64,000 bases of DNA from Flavobacterium potami (GTDB lineage Bacteria > Bacteroidota > Bacteroidia > Flavobacteriales > Flavobacteriaceae): positions 992,001 through 1,056,000 of the forward strand of contig NZ_JAINUY010000001.1 of assembly GCF_020026915.1 (NCBI RefSeq). The letters are read 5' to 3'. Below, piece by piece: positions 17,921 through 26,531 of the stretch. The notes beneath the pieces were generated by a model. It saw nothing but the letters and a program-made list of their open reading frames with translations. It ran no database searches and was not told the DNA's origin. The position numbers were made by a program, and so were the translations under genes. Positions within the stretch are counted from its first letter, which is position 1; every line of letters begins with the position of its first letter.

Positions 17921-19339
17921 TTATTTCCAGCCGCCTCCAAGGGCACGATACAAATCGGTATTGGCTGTTAGTTGTTGTCTTTTAAGATCTGCTAATTCTA
18001 ATTCGCTTTGCAATAAATTGGCTTGAGCAGTTAAAACTTCAAGATATTCCGCCAATCCGTTTTGGAATAACAAATTGGCATTTTTGATTGCTTGTTGCAG
18101 CGTTTTTACTTTTTCTTTTAAGAAGGTTTCTTGCTGTTGTAATTTTTCTACTTTAACCAAAGCATCAGAAACTTCACTCACGGCAACCAAAACCTGTTGT
18201 CTAAAAGCTAAAACCGCTTTTTCTCTTTCCGCTACAGCGATATTATATTGCGTTCTTACTCTTTTGTTGTTCAGAATAGGTTGCGTTAAACCACCTGCCA
18301 CAGTTCCGAATAGAGAAGCTGGAATATTGAACCAGCTGCTCGTTTCGAAAGAGTTCAAACCGCCTTGAGCCGTAATTCTAAGAGCTGGGTATAAATCCGC
18401 TTTTGTGATACCGACATTGGCGTTTGCTGCTTTAAGCGCTAATTCAGCGCTTTTTACATCTGGTCTTCTGCTTACTAATGCAGACGGAATTCCAATTGCA
18501 TTATTGTTTTTTACTTCTAAAGCACTTAAACGAATCGATCTTTCTTTCGCACCCGGAAAAGAACCTGTTAAAACGCTTAAAGCATTTTCCTGAATCGCAA
18601 TATTTTGTTCCAATAACGGAATCAATTGTTCTGAGTTTAACTTCTGTGCTTCAGATTGTTGAATTGCTAGATTGGTTACCTGACCAGCATCGTATTTTAA
18701 TTTGATAATATTCGTTGTACTATCATTTAATCTTAGATTTTGTCTGGCAATATCCAATTGAGCATCCAACATCAAAAGATTGTAATAGCCTCTGGAAACA
18801 TTGGCTACAATTGTTGTTTGCAATGCTTTCTTTACTTCTTCAGATTGAAGATATCCTGCGTAAGCCCCTTTCTTTTGGTTTCTAATCTTTCCCCAAATAT
18901 CAGCCTCCCAAGAAAGTGAAGCTCCGGCAGAATAATCGTCAATATGTTTTTGTCCTAATGCTTGTCCCAAGTTCATTCCGGTAAAACTATTATCAGAAGG
19001 ATTGCTGGTACTTGCATTTACAAATAAATTAACCTGAGGAACATTTCCCCATTTGGACTGCGTAAATCTGTATTGTGCGATTTCAATATTTTTTTCTGCA
19101 ATAAGCAAATCATTGTTTCTCGCTACAGCGCTGTCTATTAGTTTGATAATATCTTTTTCAGTGTAGAAGTTTTTCCACTCCACATCGGCAATACTGGTTG
19201 TATCACTCGAAACCGATGCATTCCTGAAATTCTCAGGAAATGCATCTTTTGGAGTTTCAATATCCTTAGAGACTGAACAGGATATTAGAGTCGTGATCAG
19301 AATGGCGAAGGTCACGATTTTGGTTATATAATTTTTCAT
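17921..19339 (-). CDS. RND efflux outer membrane factor (NodT/OprM type lipoprotein)
   Basis: 472 residues. The N-terminus MKNYITKIVTFAILITTLISC has a lipobox with lipidation at Cys21. Two OEP repeats follow with the expected pattern (RNNDLLIAEKNIEIAQYRF; SAELALKAANANVGITKADLYPAL). It ends in DLYRALGGGWK, a classic C-terminus of the NodT/OprM group. It forms the trimeric outer membrane channel of a tripartite drug efflux pump. It is the last gene of the tetR-adaptor-pump-OMF locus, separated from the pump gene by 317 bp that hold a palindromic element and a possible 37-codon gene. Confidence 0.93.
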   Translation of the reverse strand: MKNYITKIVTFAILITTLISCSVSKDIETPKDAFPENFRNASVSSDTTSIADVEWKNFYTEKDIIKLIDSAVARNNDLLIAEKNIEIAQYRFTQSKWGNVPQVNLFVNASTSNPSDNSFTGMNLGQALGQKHIDDYSAGASLSWEADIWGKIRNQKKGAYAGYLQSEEVKKALQTTIVANVSRGYYNLLMLDAQLDIARQNLRLNDSTTNIIKLKYDAGQVTNLAIQQSEAQKLNSEQLIPLLEQNIAIQENALSVLTGSFPGAKERSIRLSALEVKNNNAIGIPSALVSRRPDVKSAELALKAANANVGITKADLYPALRITAQGGLNSFETSSWFNIPASLFGTVAGGLTQPILNNKRVRTQYNIAVAEREKAVLAFRQQVLVAVSEVSDALVKVEKLQQQETFLKEKVKTLQQAIKNANLLFQNGLAEYLEVLTAQANLLQSELELADLKRQQLTANTDLYRALGGGWK

Positions 19340-19386
19340 TGTCTTTTTATTAGATTTCTGTACCCTTTGGTTTTGGGTAGATTTTT

Positions 19387-19532
19387 TTTAAACACATAGA
19401 AACATAGTCTTTGTAAACTTTAAAAGAGGCGTTTCACTAATTTAAATGCACATAGTTTAGCTATGTGTGTAAACTAGTTTCTTTTATTCTCTTTTTTATG
19501 AGATAAAAATCTATGTCTCTATGTGTTTAAAT
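19387..19532. repeat. ~145-bp palindromic element, copy A
   Basis: Outer arms TTTAAACACATAGAAACATAG and CTATGTCTCTATGTGTTTAAA, inner arms CACATAG/CTATGTG around TTTAG, and a conserved AGGCGTTTCACT and AACTAGTTT. A homologous copy lies at 41916-42054. Both copies lie between an RND pump gene and the next efflux gene. It carries no ORF, so it is MITE-like or an RNA-structure element. Confidence 0.85.
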
Positions 19533-19539
19533 TTATTTT

Positions 19540-19653
19540 TTAAATCTCTGTACAAATATCTTTTTTGGTTTCAAGATCTTTCGAGATTCTGTATGATATA
19601 TATCCAATGCCTGCTATTATGGCAACAAGGATTGTCGTTATATAGTTTTCCAT
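19540..19653 (-). CDS. Possible 37-residue single-helix membrane peptide
   Basis: ATG at 19651-19653, TAA at 19540-19542. The product starts MENYITTILVAIIAGIGYIS, a single hydrophobic helix, then a charged tail YRISKDLETKKDICTEI. It lies 3 bp after the RND pump stop and before the palindromic element, in the same orientation as the pump. Small membrane peptides can bind RND pumps (AcrZ with AcrB), which makes this worth noting, but it shares no visible motif with AcrZ. It could be a chance ORF. Confidence 0.45.
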   Translation of the reverse strand: MENYITTILVAIIAGIGYISYRISKDLETKKDICTEI

Positions 19654-19656
19654 ATT

Positions 19657-22600
19657 TTATTTTTCTTCGTTATGAACTACAGCGATTGGTTTTCCGCTGA
19701 ATTTTTCTTGTAAATATTGGAATACGATGAACAATACAGGAATAATAAATAATCCTAAAATTACTCCTGAAATCATTCCTCCCGCAGCTCCAATACTGAT
19801 GGAGTGATTTCCTTGAGCCGATGGTCCTTTGGCGCTCATCATTGGAACTAAACCAACAATAAAGGCTAATGACGTCATGATAATTGGTCTTAGACGAAGT
19901 TTCGCAGCATCTATAGAAGCTTTTACTAACGCCATACCTGATTTTCGTTTTTGTACCGCAAATTCCACAATCAAAATGGCATTTTTGGCGAGCAGTCCAA
20001 TCAGCATGACAAGTGCAACTTGTACATAAATGTTGTTTTCGATTCCTGTTAAACCAATTGCCACAAATACTCCAAAAATACCTGCAGGGATTGACAAGAT
20101 TACAGCTAAAGGCAGAATATAACTCTCATACTGTGCAGCAAGTAAGAAATAGATAAAAATCAAACACAGTAAGAAAATTGTAGCCGACTGCCCTCCAGAA
20201 GAAATCTCTTCACGCGTTTGGCCCGAGAATTCAAACCCGTAACCTGCAGGCAATTGTTGTTTGGCAACTTCTTCAATTGCTTTAATGGCATCTCCAGAAC
20301 TAAATCCAGGTTTCGGAATCGCATTAATAGAAATTGAGTTAAACAAATTATATCGAGAAGCGGTTTCAGAACCATAAATACGAGTTAGTTTTACTAAAGT
20401 ATTTATCGGCACCATTTCGCCAGTTTTATTTTTTACGAATACACGGTCAATGGCTGTTGGATCTGCTCTGTCTGCAATATCAGCCTGAACAACCACACGG
20501 TAATATTTACCAAATCGGTTAAAGTCTGATGCCTGCGCACTACCAAAATAAGCCTGCATCGTTTGTAAAATGTCTTTTACATTTACACCTAATTGATTCG
20601 CTTTTTCGTCGTTGATATCCAATTGTAATTGAGGATAATCAGCTTTGAAACTTGTAAAGGCAACCGCAATTTCTGGACGTTTCATTAATTCGCCAATGAA
20701 GTTTTGAGAGATTCCACTGAACTTATCCAGTTTTCCTCCAGTTTTATCCTGAAGAACCAAATCCAAAGCCTCAACGTTACTAAATCCCGGAACGGTTGGG
20801 AAACTGAATACGAAGAAACTTCCACCAGAAATAGCGCCCAATTTACCACGAACTTGATTCATGATTTCGTCGATGTTTTTAACTTCTCCACGTTCTTCGT
20901 TTGGTTTCAACAATACGAAAACAACCGCAGAAGATGGACTAGTAGAATTCGTCAATAAGTTGAATCCTGAAATCGCTGTTACAAATCGAGAAGCATCCAA
21001 ACTTCTTAATGTATTTTCAGCCTCAGTCATTACTTTTTGAGTTCCGTCAAGAGATGTTCCAGAAGGTGTATTTACTGCAATCGCAATAAATCCTTGATCT
21101 TCTGTTGGGATAAATCCTGCTGGGGTTGTTTTTACTAATAAAACAGTTGCCAAAGTAATTAAAGCCAATCCGCCTAAACTCAACCATTTTTTTCTGATTA
21201 AGAATTTCAATCCGCCAACATACCGATTTGTTAATGATTCAAAACTGCTGTTAAAAGCAGAGAAGAATTTCTCTTTAAATCCTTTTTTCTCATAAGGTGC
21301 ATTTGCATCATGAGCACCATGATTGTCTTTCAAAAATAATGCAGCAAGCGCAGGACTCAAAGTCAAGGCATTAACAGCCGAAATTACAATTGCAATGGCC
21401 ATCGTAAAGGCAAACTGACGATAGAAAACTCCTGTTGAGCCTTCCATAAAACCAACCGGCAGGAATACAGCAGCCATTACCAACGTAATCGAGATAATAG
21501 CACCCGTTATTTCGTGCATTGCTTCATGCGTGGCTACTTTTGGAGACAGATGTTTGTGCTCCATTTTCGCATGCACGGCCTCGACGACCACAATCGCGTC
21601 ATCTACCACAATACCAATCGCCAGAATTAATGCGAAAAGCGTTAGAAGGTTGATCGAGAATCCGAATAACTGCATGAAGAAGAACGTTCCTAAAATTGCT
21701 ACAGGTACAGCAATAGCCGGAATTAATGTTGATCTAAAATCTTGCAGGAAGATAAATACCACAACGAAAACCAAAATAAAAGCTTCCAATAAGGTATGTT
21801 CAACCTGTTCGATTGATTGGTCTAAAGATACTTTTGTACTATAGAATATATTGTGTTTAATGCCTGTTGGAAAATCTTTAGAAGCTTTTTCCATCATTTT
21901 ATTGATCGCAATCTGAATATCATTTGAGTTCGATCCAGCTAACTGAATAACTCCAATTACAATTCCTTTTTTACCATTTAAACGAGTTAAACTGTTGTAA
22001 GAGTAAGCACCTAATTCAACTCTCGCTACATCTTTCAAGCGAAGAACAGATCCATCAGGATTAGAACGAATCGCAATGTTTTGATAATCTTCAGGTTTGG
22101 TAAGTTTTCCTTTGTATTTAATAACATATTCAAAAACTTCTTTACTTCTTTCACCAAATTTACCCGGCGCCGCTTCCAAACTTTTGTCCTGAATCGCTGC
22201 CATCACTTCATTTGGCGTTACTTTGTAAGTTGACATTTGTGTCGGATTCAACCAAACACGCATAGAGTAATCTTTTACACCACCAAAAATACTGGCAGAA
22301 CCAACTCCAGGAATACGTTTTAATTCCGGAATAATATTAATCTGTGCATAGTTGGCCACAAAAGTCTGATCGTATTTAGCTTCATCCTCCGTGTACATAC
22401 CAATCGCCATGATGAAACTGTTTTGCTGTTTCGCCGTGATAATACCTTGTTGTACAACTTCGGCAGGCAATTGACTTGTCGCTTGAGCCACTCTGTTTTG
22501 TACGTTTACCGCAGCCTGGTCGGCATCTGTTCCTAATTTAAAGAACACCGTAATCGCCAAACTACCATCGTTACTCGCGGTAGAACTCATGTAAGTCATG

Positions 22601-22821
22601 TTTTCTACACCATTTATGGACTCTTCGATAGAAGGTGCCACAGAACGTAAAACCGTTTCTGCATTCGCTCCAGGATATACCGCCGTTACCAAAACCGATG
22701 GAGGCGCAATATCAGGAAACTGTTGTAAAGGCAGTTTAGTTAAACCAAGCACACCCAGAATCACCAATAAAATGGAAATTACAGTTGCCAGTACTGGTCT
22801 TTGTATAAATATTTTGAACAT
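19657..22821 (-). CDS. RND multidrug efflux pump inner membrane subunit (AcrB type, HAE1)
   Basis: 1054 residues, the normal length for the family. The N-terminus MFKIFIQRPVLATVISILLV, the proton-relay motif GIVVDDAIVVVEAVHAKM with the Asp pair, AMHEITGAIISITLVMAAVFLPVGF, and RPIIMTSLAFIVGLVPMM identify the hydrophobe/amphiphile exporter class. It forms a proton-driven trimer that collects drugs, bile-like compounds or dyes from the periplasm and inner membrane. It lies 12 bp after the adaptor gene, downstream of four TetR-type operator sites. Confidence 0.95.
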   Translation of the reverse strand: MFKIFIQRPVLATVISILLVILGVLGLTKLPLQQFPDIAPPSVLVTAVYPGANAETVLRSVAPSIEESINGVENMTYMSSTASNDGSLAITVFFKLGTDADQAAVNVQNRVAQATSQLPAEVVQQGIITAKQQNSFIMAIGMYTEDEAKYDQTFVANYAQINIIPELKRIPGVGSASIFGGVKDYSMRVWLNPTQMSTYKVTPNEVMAAIQDKSLEAAPGKFGERSKEVFEYVIKYKGKLTKPEDYQNIAIRSNPDGSVLRLKDVARVELGAYSYNSLTRLNGKKGIVIGVIQLAGSNSNDIQIAINKMMEKASKDFPTGIKHNIFYSTKVSLDQSIEQVEHTLLEAFILVFVVVFIFLQDFRSTLIPAIAVPVAILGTFFFMQLFGFSINLLTLFALILAIGIVVDDAIVVVEAVHAKMEHKHLSPKVATHEAMHEITGAIISITLVMAAVFLPVGFMEGSTGVFYRQFAFTMAIAIVISAVNALTLSPALAALFLKDNHGAHDANAPYEKKGFKEKFFSAFNSSFESLTNRYVGGLKFLIRKKWLSLGGLALITLATVLLVKTTPAGFIPTEDQGFIAIAVNTPSGTSLDGTQKVMTEAENTLRSLDASRFVTAISGFNLLTNSTSPSSAVVFVLLKPNEERGEVKNIDEIMNQVRGKLGAISGGSFFVFSFPTVPGFSNVEALDLVLQDKTGGKLDKFSGISQNFIGELMKRPEIAVAFTSFKADYPQLQLDINDEKANQLGVNVKDILQTMQAYFGSAQASDFNRFGKYYRVVVQADIADRADPTAIDRVFVKNKTGEMVPINTLVKLTRIYGSETASRYNLFNSISINAIPKPGFSSGDAIKAIEEVAKQQLPAGYGFEFSGQTREEISSGGQSATIFLLCLIFIYFLLAAQYESYILPLAVILSIPAGIFGVFVAIGLTGIENNIYVQVALVMLIGLLAKNAILIVEFAVQKRKSGMALVKASIDAAKLRLRPIIMTSLAFIVGLVPMMSAKGPSAQGNHSISIGAAGGMISGVILGLFIIPVLFIVFQYLQEKFSGKPIAVVHNEEK

Positions 22822-22833
22822 TATTTCTTTTGA

Positions 22834-23982
22834 TTATTTTTTGTTAGTTACTTCGGCAACTTTAGTTGATTTTTCAGGCTGAATCGCTTGTCCGTCCTGC
22901 AATTTGTCAATACCGCTCATCACGATTTGATCACCCGTTTTTACGCCTTCTTTAATTAAATAATTCGTACCGCTTTTCCCTTCAACGGTAATTGGCATTT
23001 TAGTTACTTTGTTGTCTTTTCCAACTACGAAAACAAATATTTTGTCCTGCATTTCAACAGTAGCCGCTTGCGGAACCAAAATCGCAGCATCGTGGTTTAA
23101 TCCTAAACGAATTCTTCCTGTGTTTCCAGAACGTAAGATTCCGTTAGCATTTGGGAAAGTTGCTCTAATCGTGATAGCTCCGGTTGTTTTATCAAACTGA
23201 CCATCTACCATATCTATTTTTCCTGTTTTCGGATAAGCATTATTATCAGCCAAAATCAAAGTTACAGGAGGTAATTTTTTGATTTTATCGCCTAATGAAC
23301 TTCCAGCGTATTGCTCTTTGAAGTTGATGAAATCTGTTTCACCTAATGAGAAATAAGCAAATACTTCGTGAACATCAGATAGAGTAGTAAGAGCCTCAAT
23401 ATCAGATGCAGAAACTAAACTTCCTTGTTTTTTAGGCAATCTACCGATGTAACCGCTTACTGGAGCCGTAACATTTGTATATCCTAAATTAATTTTAGCA
23501 GAACCCACCAATGCTTTTGCCTGCTCAATATTTGCAGCAGCAATTTTTTGTGAAGCTTTAGCCGTTTTTAACTGATAATCAGAAACTACTTTATTTTGAA
23601 CTAAGGGAGTTAATTTATCAACTTCTAAGTTCGCGTTGATCAAAGCCGCTTCAGCCGCATGAAGACTTGCCAAAGCATTATTTAACTGCTCACGAAACGG
23701 ACGTTCATTGATTTTGAATAACGTTTGTCCTTTGTTTACATAAGCACCTTCATCAACAAAAATTCTGTCAAGGTTTCCGCTTACTTGTGGACGAATTTCA
23801 ACGTCTACAGTTCCTTGGATAGAAGCAGGATATTCAGAGTCAGTGATGGTGTTTGCACTTGTGATCGTCAACACTGGTAAAACCGGTGGAGGTGGAGCAG
23901 TAGGAGCCTGATTTTTATCTCCACAACTGCTTAAAACTAATGCCAGAATAAAACTGGTTATAATTACATTTTTCATTTTCAT
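22834..23982 (-). CDS. RND efflux periplasmic adaptor lipoprotein (AcrA type)
   Basis: 382 residues from the chosen start. The N-terminus MKMKNVIITSFILALVLSSC has a lipobox (Cys20). A proline-rich linker APTAPPPPVLP follows, then the barrel-sandwich halves (VEIRPQVSGNLDRIFVDEG; VTAPVSGYIGRLP) and the membrane-proximal domain. The open frame continues upstream to 24123, but that extension would include a palindromic operator and reads as an unlikely leader; ATG 23982 or 23976 fits the signal sequence. It bridges the pump and the outer membrane channel. It is the first gene of the pump operon. Confidence 0.92.
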   Translation of the reverse strand: MKMKNVIITSFILALVLSSCGDKNQAPTAPPPPVLPVLTITSANTITDSEYPASIQGTVDVEIRPQVSGNLDRIFVDEGAYVNKGQTLFKINERPFREQLNNALASLHAAEAALINANLEVDKLTPLVQNKVVSDYQLKTAKASQKIAAANIEQAKALVGSAKINLGYTNVTAPVSGYIGRLPKKQGSLVSASDIEALTTLSDVHEVFAYFSLGETDFINFKEQYAGSSLGDKIKKLPPVTLILADNNAYPKTGKIDMVDGQFDKTTGAITIRATFPNANGILRSGNTGRIRLGLNHDAAILVPQAATVEMQDKIFVFVVGKDNKVTKMPITVEGKSGTNYLIKEGVKTGDQIVMSGIDKLQDGQAIQPEKSTKVAEVTNKK

Positions 23983-24060
23983 TTTGGTTTTAATTGGTTG
24001 AACATTTTCTCGGGTAAAAATTGTTGGAATTCTAGAATTCTCGGGATTCATATTTAATTG

Positions 24061-24286
24061 AATTAAATTATCTAACATTGTTAAGTAAATGAGCACAAAC
24101 TTCCATACTTTAATCATTTTCAACTGTGTCCTTAAATCGGTATTAAATTATCTAACGTTGTTAAGTAAAAGTCTAAAAAAAGAGTTTTATTACCTCGATT
24201 AAATTTTCTAACAGTGTTAAGTGAAGGTTATAAAAAAAAGGATTTTATATTATCCGATTAAATCATTTTACACCGTTAAGTAAAAA
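24061..24286 (-). promoter_or_regulatory. Array of four TetR-type operator sites upstream of the efflux operon
   Basis: Four ~28-30-nt units share ATTAAAT..TCTAACAnTGTTAAGTAAA. Cores: 24071-24088, 24151-24168, 24207-24224 and 24266-24283. Each centres on a near-palindrome CTAACAnTGTTAAG. A fifth copy overlaps the tetR promoter (24912-24930). The array lies between tetR and the adaptor gene, consistent with repression of the pump operon by the adjacent TetR. Confidence 0.85.
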
Positions 24287-24298
24287 TTGAAAAAAATA

Positions 24299-24892
24299 TT
24301 ATTGTATTGATTTGATGATACCGCCAATGGCATCCTTCAAAATTTGGGCATTAATTGTTTCTAAAATGTCACTTTTGTTAATGATGTTGATGGCGATTAA
24401 ACCATGAATAACAGAAAAGAAAGTGAAGTACTTTTGTTTTATAATATCTTGACTCGGATTGCTGTCTTTCATTACTTCAGCAATCACCTGAGTAAATAAT
24501 TTGTAAGGTCCCTCTTGAGCCGAACATCGTTGTGCACAGCACGTCATTTGAACACCAAACATCAGCTGATACATTTCAGTATTAGTAAAAGCGAAGTCCC
24601 AATAAGTCATCCACATGGCTTCTAATTGATCTTCGGGTTTTTCAAACTTATCGATTGCAGTTTGCAATTCTTTAGTTAATTTGACGAAACCTTTGCCAGT
24701 CAGTTCTTCTAATATTGCTTCTTTATTCGAGAAATACTCATAAATAATAGGAGCAGTATATTCAATTCTGTCGGCAATTTTACGCATACTCAAACCATTC
24801 CAGCCTTCTTCTTTTACGATATCATAAGCAGCGCCAAGAATATTATTTCTTGTCTCTTCTTTTTGTCTTAAAATTCGATCTTTGCTAGCCAT
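24299..24892 (-). CDS. TetR/AcrR-family repressor of the adjacent efflux operon
   Basis: 197 residues. Residues ~12-57 are the TetR helix-turn-helix (TRNNILGAAYDIVKEEGWNG, MRKIADRIEYTAPIIYEYF). The C-terminal ligand domain holds the only three cysteines of the protein, in TCCAQRC (118, 119, 123), an arrangement that could sense oxidation, metal or electrophiles. Direct evidence of a target is the repeated palindrome upstream of its own start and in four copies between it and the adaptor gene. It likely represses both itself and the pump. The ATG at 24892 lies 12 nt from the fifth operator. Confidence 0.93.
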   Translation of the reverse strand: MASKDRILRQKEETRNNILGAAYDIVKEEGWNGLSMRKIADRIEYTAPIIYEYFSNKEAILEELTGKGFVKLTKELQTAIDKFEKPEDQLEAMWMTYWDFAFTNTEMYQLMFGVQMTCCAQRCSAQEGPYKLFTQVIAEVMKDSNPSQDIIKQKYFTFFSVIHGLIAINIINKSDILETINAQILKDAIGGIIKSIQ

Positions 24893-24903
24893 TGTATTCG
24901 AGT

Positions 24904-24957
24904 ATTAAATCGTTTAACACTGTTAGGCAAATGTATGGCGGTTTTTTGAATTTCAAA
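24904..24957 (-). promoter_or_regulatory. tetR promoter overlapped by operator copy five
   Basis: On the minus strand TTTG (24954-24957), an 18-nt gap and TACATTTG (24928-24935) form a near-ideal Bacteroidetes promoter. The palindrome CCTAACAGTGTTAAAC follows directly and overlaps the end of the -7 box. This geometry implies autorepression. Confidence 0.75.
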
Positions 24958-24976
24958 ATATTTTTATCATAATATT

Positions 24977-24996
24977 TTCTTATCGTACGATAAGAA
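24977..24996. promoter_or_regulatory. Perfect 20-bp palindrome upstream of tetR
   Basis: TTCTTATCGTACGATAAGAA is its own reverse complement. It lies 20 nt upstream of the -33 box of tetR. Length and position suggest a dimeric regulator site, different from the TetR operator. The remainder of the gap to 25351 holds only repeat elements. Confidence 0.55.
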
Positions 24997-25111
24997 TTTT
25001 TAAAAATACTTGTGAAGCCTTTATTTTATTGAGAATTTTATTTTTAAAATACTTTTTTGAAGCAGAACATTTTTCGTTTTTCAAGACGTTTTGTCCCGCT
25101 CTACACTATAT

Positions 25112-25138
25112 CTTTTGTGTTGAACCCCAACACAAAAG
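25112..25138. repeat. Hairpin element
   Basis: CTTTTGTGTT and AACACAAAAG form a perfect 10-bp stem around a 7-nt loop, within a C/G-richer segment (25090-25170) that looks like part of a dispersed palindromic repeat. No U-run follows, so I do not call it a terminator. Confidence 0.6.
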
Positions 25139-25220
25139 GATGCCGTTTCGATCGGGGCTAGGCGAGAACGAATCATTTTCATAATTTTTCTCTAGAAAGA
25201 CGAATAAAAAAACCATGCTC

Positions 25221-25338
25221 AACTGGACTGAAGTCCAGCTCTACAATATGAATAGAGCCTCTGGCTCTTTTTTACGGGATGAATAAGAAAAATTCCGTAG
25301 GAATGCCTCATATTGTAGGGCTGGACTTCAGTCCAGTT
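25221..25338. repeat. REP-like palindrome (TGGACTTCAGTCCA type)
   Basis: AACTGGACTGAAGTCCAGC at the left and GCTGGACTTCAGTCCAGTT at the right, each a small palindrome; together they form a longer inverted repeat that also pairs CTACAATATG with CATATTGTAG. The right arm ends 13 bp before the SMP-30 gene stop. Confidence 0.85.
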
Positions 25339-25351
25339 AAAAATATATCGA

Positions 25352-26275
25352 TTATTTCATTCCCCGAACGTTCATTTCTATTGTATAAACGCTTTTACCG
25401 GCAGTAATAAATAATGTTTTGAATTTTTTTCCTCCAAAACAAACATTAGCTGTCCATGGTTCCGGAATATCAATATGGGCTATTTTCTCTCCCTGTGGAT
25501 TGAATACGGTAACTCCTTTTCCGGTTAAGTAAATGTTTCCAAACTCGTCTATTGTCATTCCATCTGAACCTGATTCAGTAAACAGCTTTTTTTTGCCTAA
25601 AGAGCCATTAGTTTCAATTGTATAAGAGTACGTTTTATTTGCTCCTATATCAGCTACATACAAGGTTTTTCCATCCGAAGTTCCAATAATGCCATTAGGT
25701 TTTACAAGATCATTATCAACGTTCGTAATTTTGGATTTATCTGGAGATAAATAGTAAACACATTCTTTTTCTATTTCTTTAGAGGTATGTGTCCAGTAAT
25801 CTCTTTGATAAAAAGGATCTGTAAAATAGATTCCGCCTTTTGGGTCAACCCAAAGATCATTAGGACCATTCAGCCTTTTTCCTTCGAAATTGTTGATTAA
25901 TACACTATAACTTTTGTTTTGGTCTATTTTCCAAAGCTCATTTTTTTCATCCGCGCAAGCCAAAAGGTTGCCTGTGCGATCAAAATACAAACCGTTGGCT
26001 CTTCCTGCATTTTCCATAAAAACAGAAAGCTCACCATTAACCGACCATTTCATGATTCTATTATTAGGCTGATCCGTAAAATAAATATTTCCTTTCTTAT
26101 CAACAGCAGGCCCTTCTGTGAAACTGAATTGATCTGATAGTTTTGTGAGAACTGCGCCTTTTGCTATTAAGTCCTGACTTTTTTCTTTTGATGTTTGAGC
26201 GTATATAAAGTTTGTAAAAGTTAAAACAATAACAATTAAAAGGTGTGATTTTATTTTAAATTGGAATGAGGGCAT
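25352..26275 (-). CDS. SMP-30/gluconolactonase/LRE-like secreted protein
   Basis: 307 residues. The N-terminal signal peptide ends around FIYAQ (residue ~27). The rest is a six-bladed propeller of the SMP-30/strictosidine-synthase-like type: FTEGPAVDKKGNIYFTDQPN, RLNGPNDLWVDPKGGIYFTD, VKPNGIIGTSDGKTLYVAD and GSDGMTIDEFGNIYL give the conserved Glu, Asn and Asp ligands for a divalent metal. Such enzymes hydrolyse sugar lactones. Periplasmic location is expected. It stands alone, flanked by REP palindromes on one side and 256 bp without genes on the other (a GTCATTCTGAGGAACGAAG half REP near 26413). Confidence 0.88.
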   Translation of the reverse strand: MPSFQFKIKSHLLIVIVLTFTNFIYAQTSKEKSQDLIAKGAVLTKLSDQFSFTEGPAVDKKGNIYFTDQPNNRIMKWSVNGELSVFMENAGRANGLYFDRTGNLLACADEKNELWKIDQNKSYSVLINNFEGKRLNGPNDLWVDPKGGIYFTDPFYQRDYWTHTSKEIEKECVYYLSPDKSKITNVDNDLVKPNGIIGTSDGKTLYVADIGANKTYSYTIETNGSLGKKKLFTESGSDGMTIDEFGNIYLTGKGVTVFNPQGEKIAHIDIPEPWTANVCFGGKKFKTLFITAGKSVYTIEMNVRGMK

Positions 26276-26531
26276 AATAAAAATTTTAAAAGTGCTTTAG
26301 CGCGTTTTTAAAAGTAGTTTTTATTTCTGATATCCTGCAAAGTTGGATTTAAATTTGTTGCTTAAATTAATCTTGCAAATTTCCGAAGGCGCAAAGTTTG
26401 CCCTCAATTTTGTCATTCTGAGGAACGAAGAATCTTCGAAAGTAGCTCTAAAGACTAGATGTTATTTTAATAAAGTGAAATAGATAAAACGTTGCGTCCC
26501 GCTGAAACTTATATAAACTACAATTTAACGG

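Noticed and set aside
23983..24123. 47-residue N-terminal extension of the tetR-locus adaptor
   Set aside because: It contains one of the TetR operators and precedes a perfectly good lipoprotein signal beginning at 23982.
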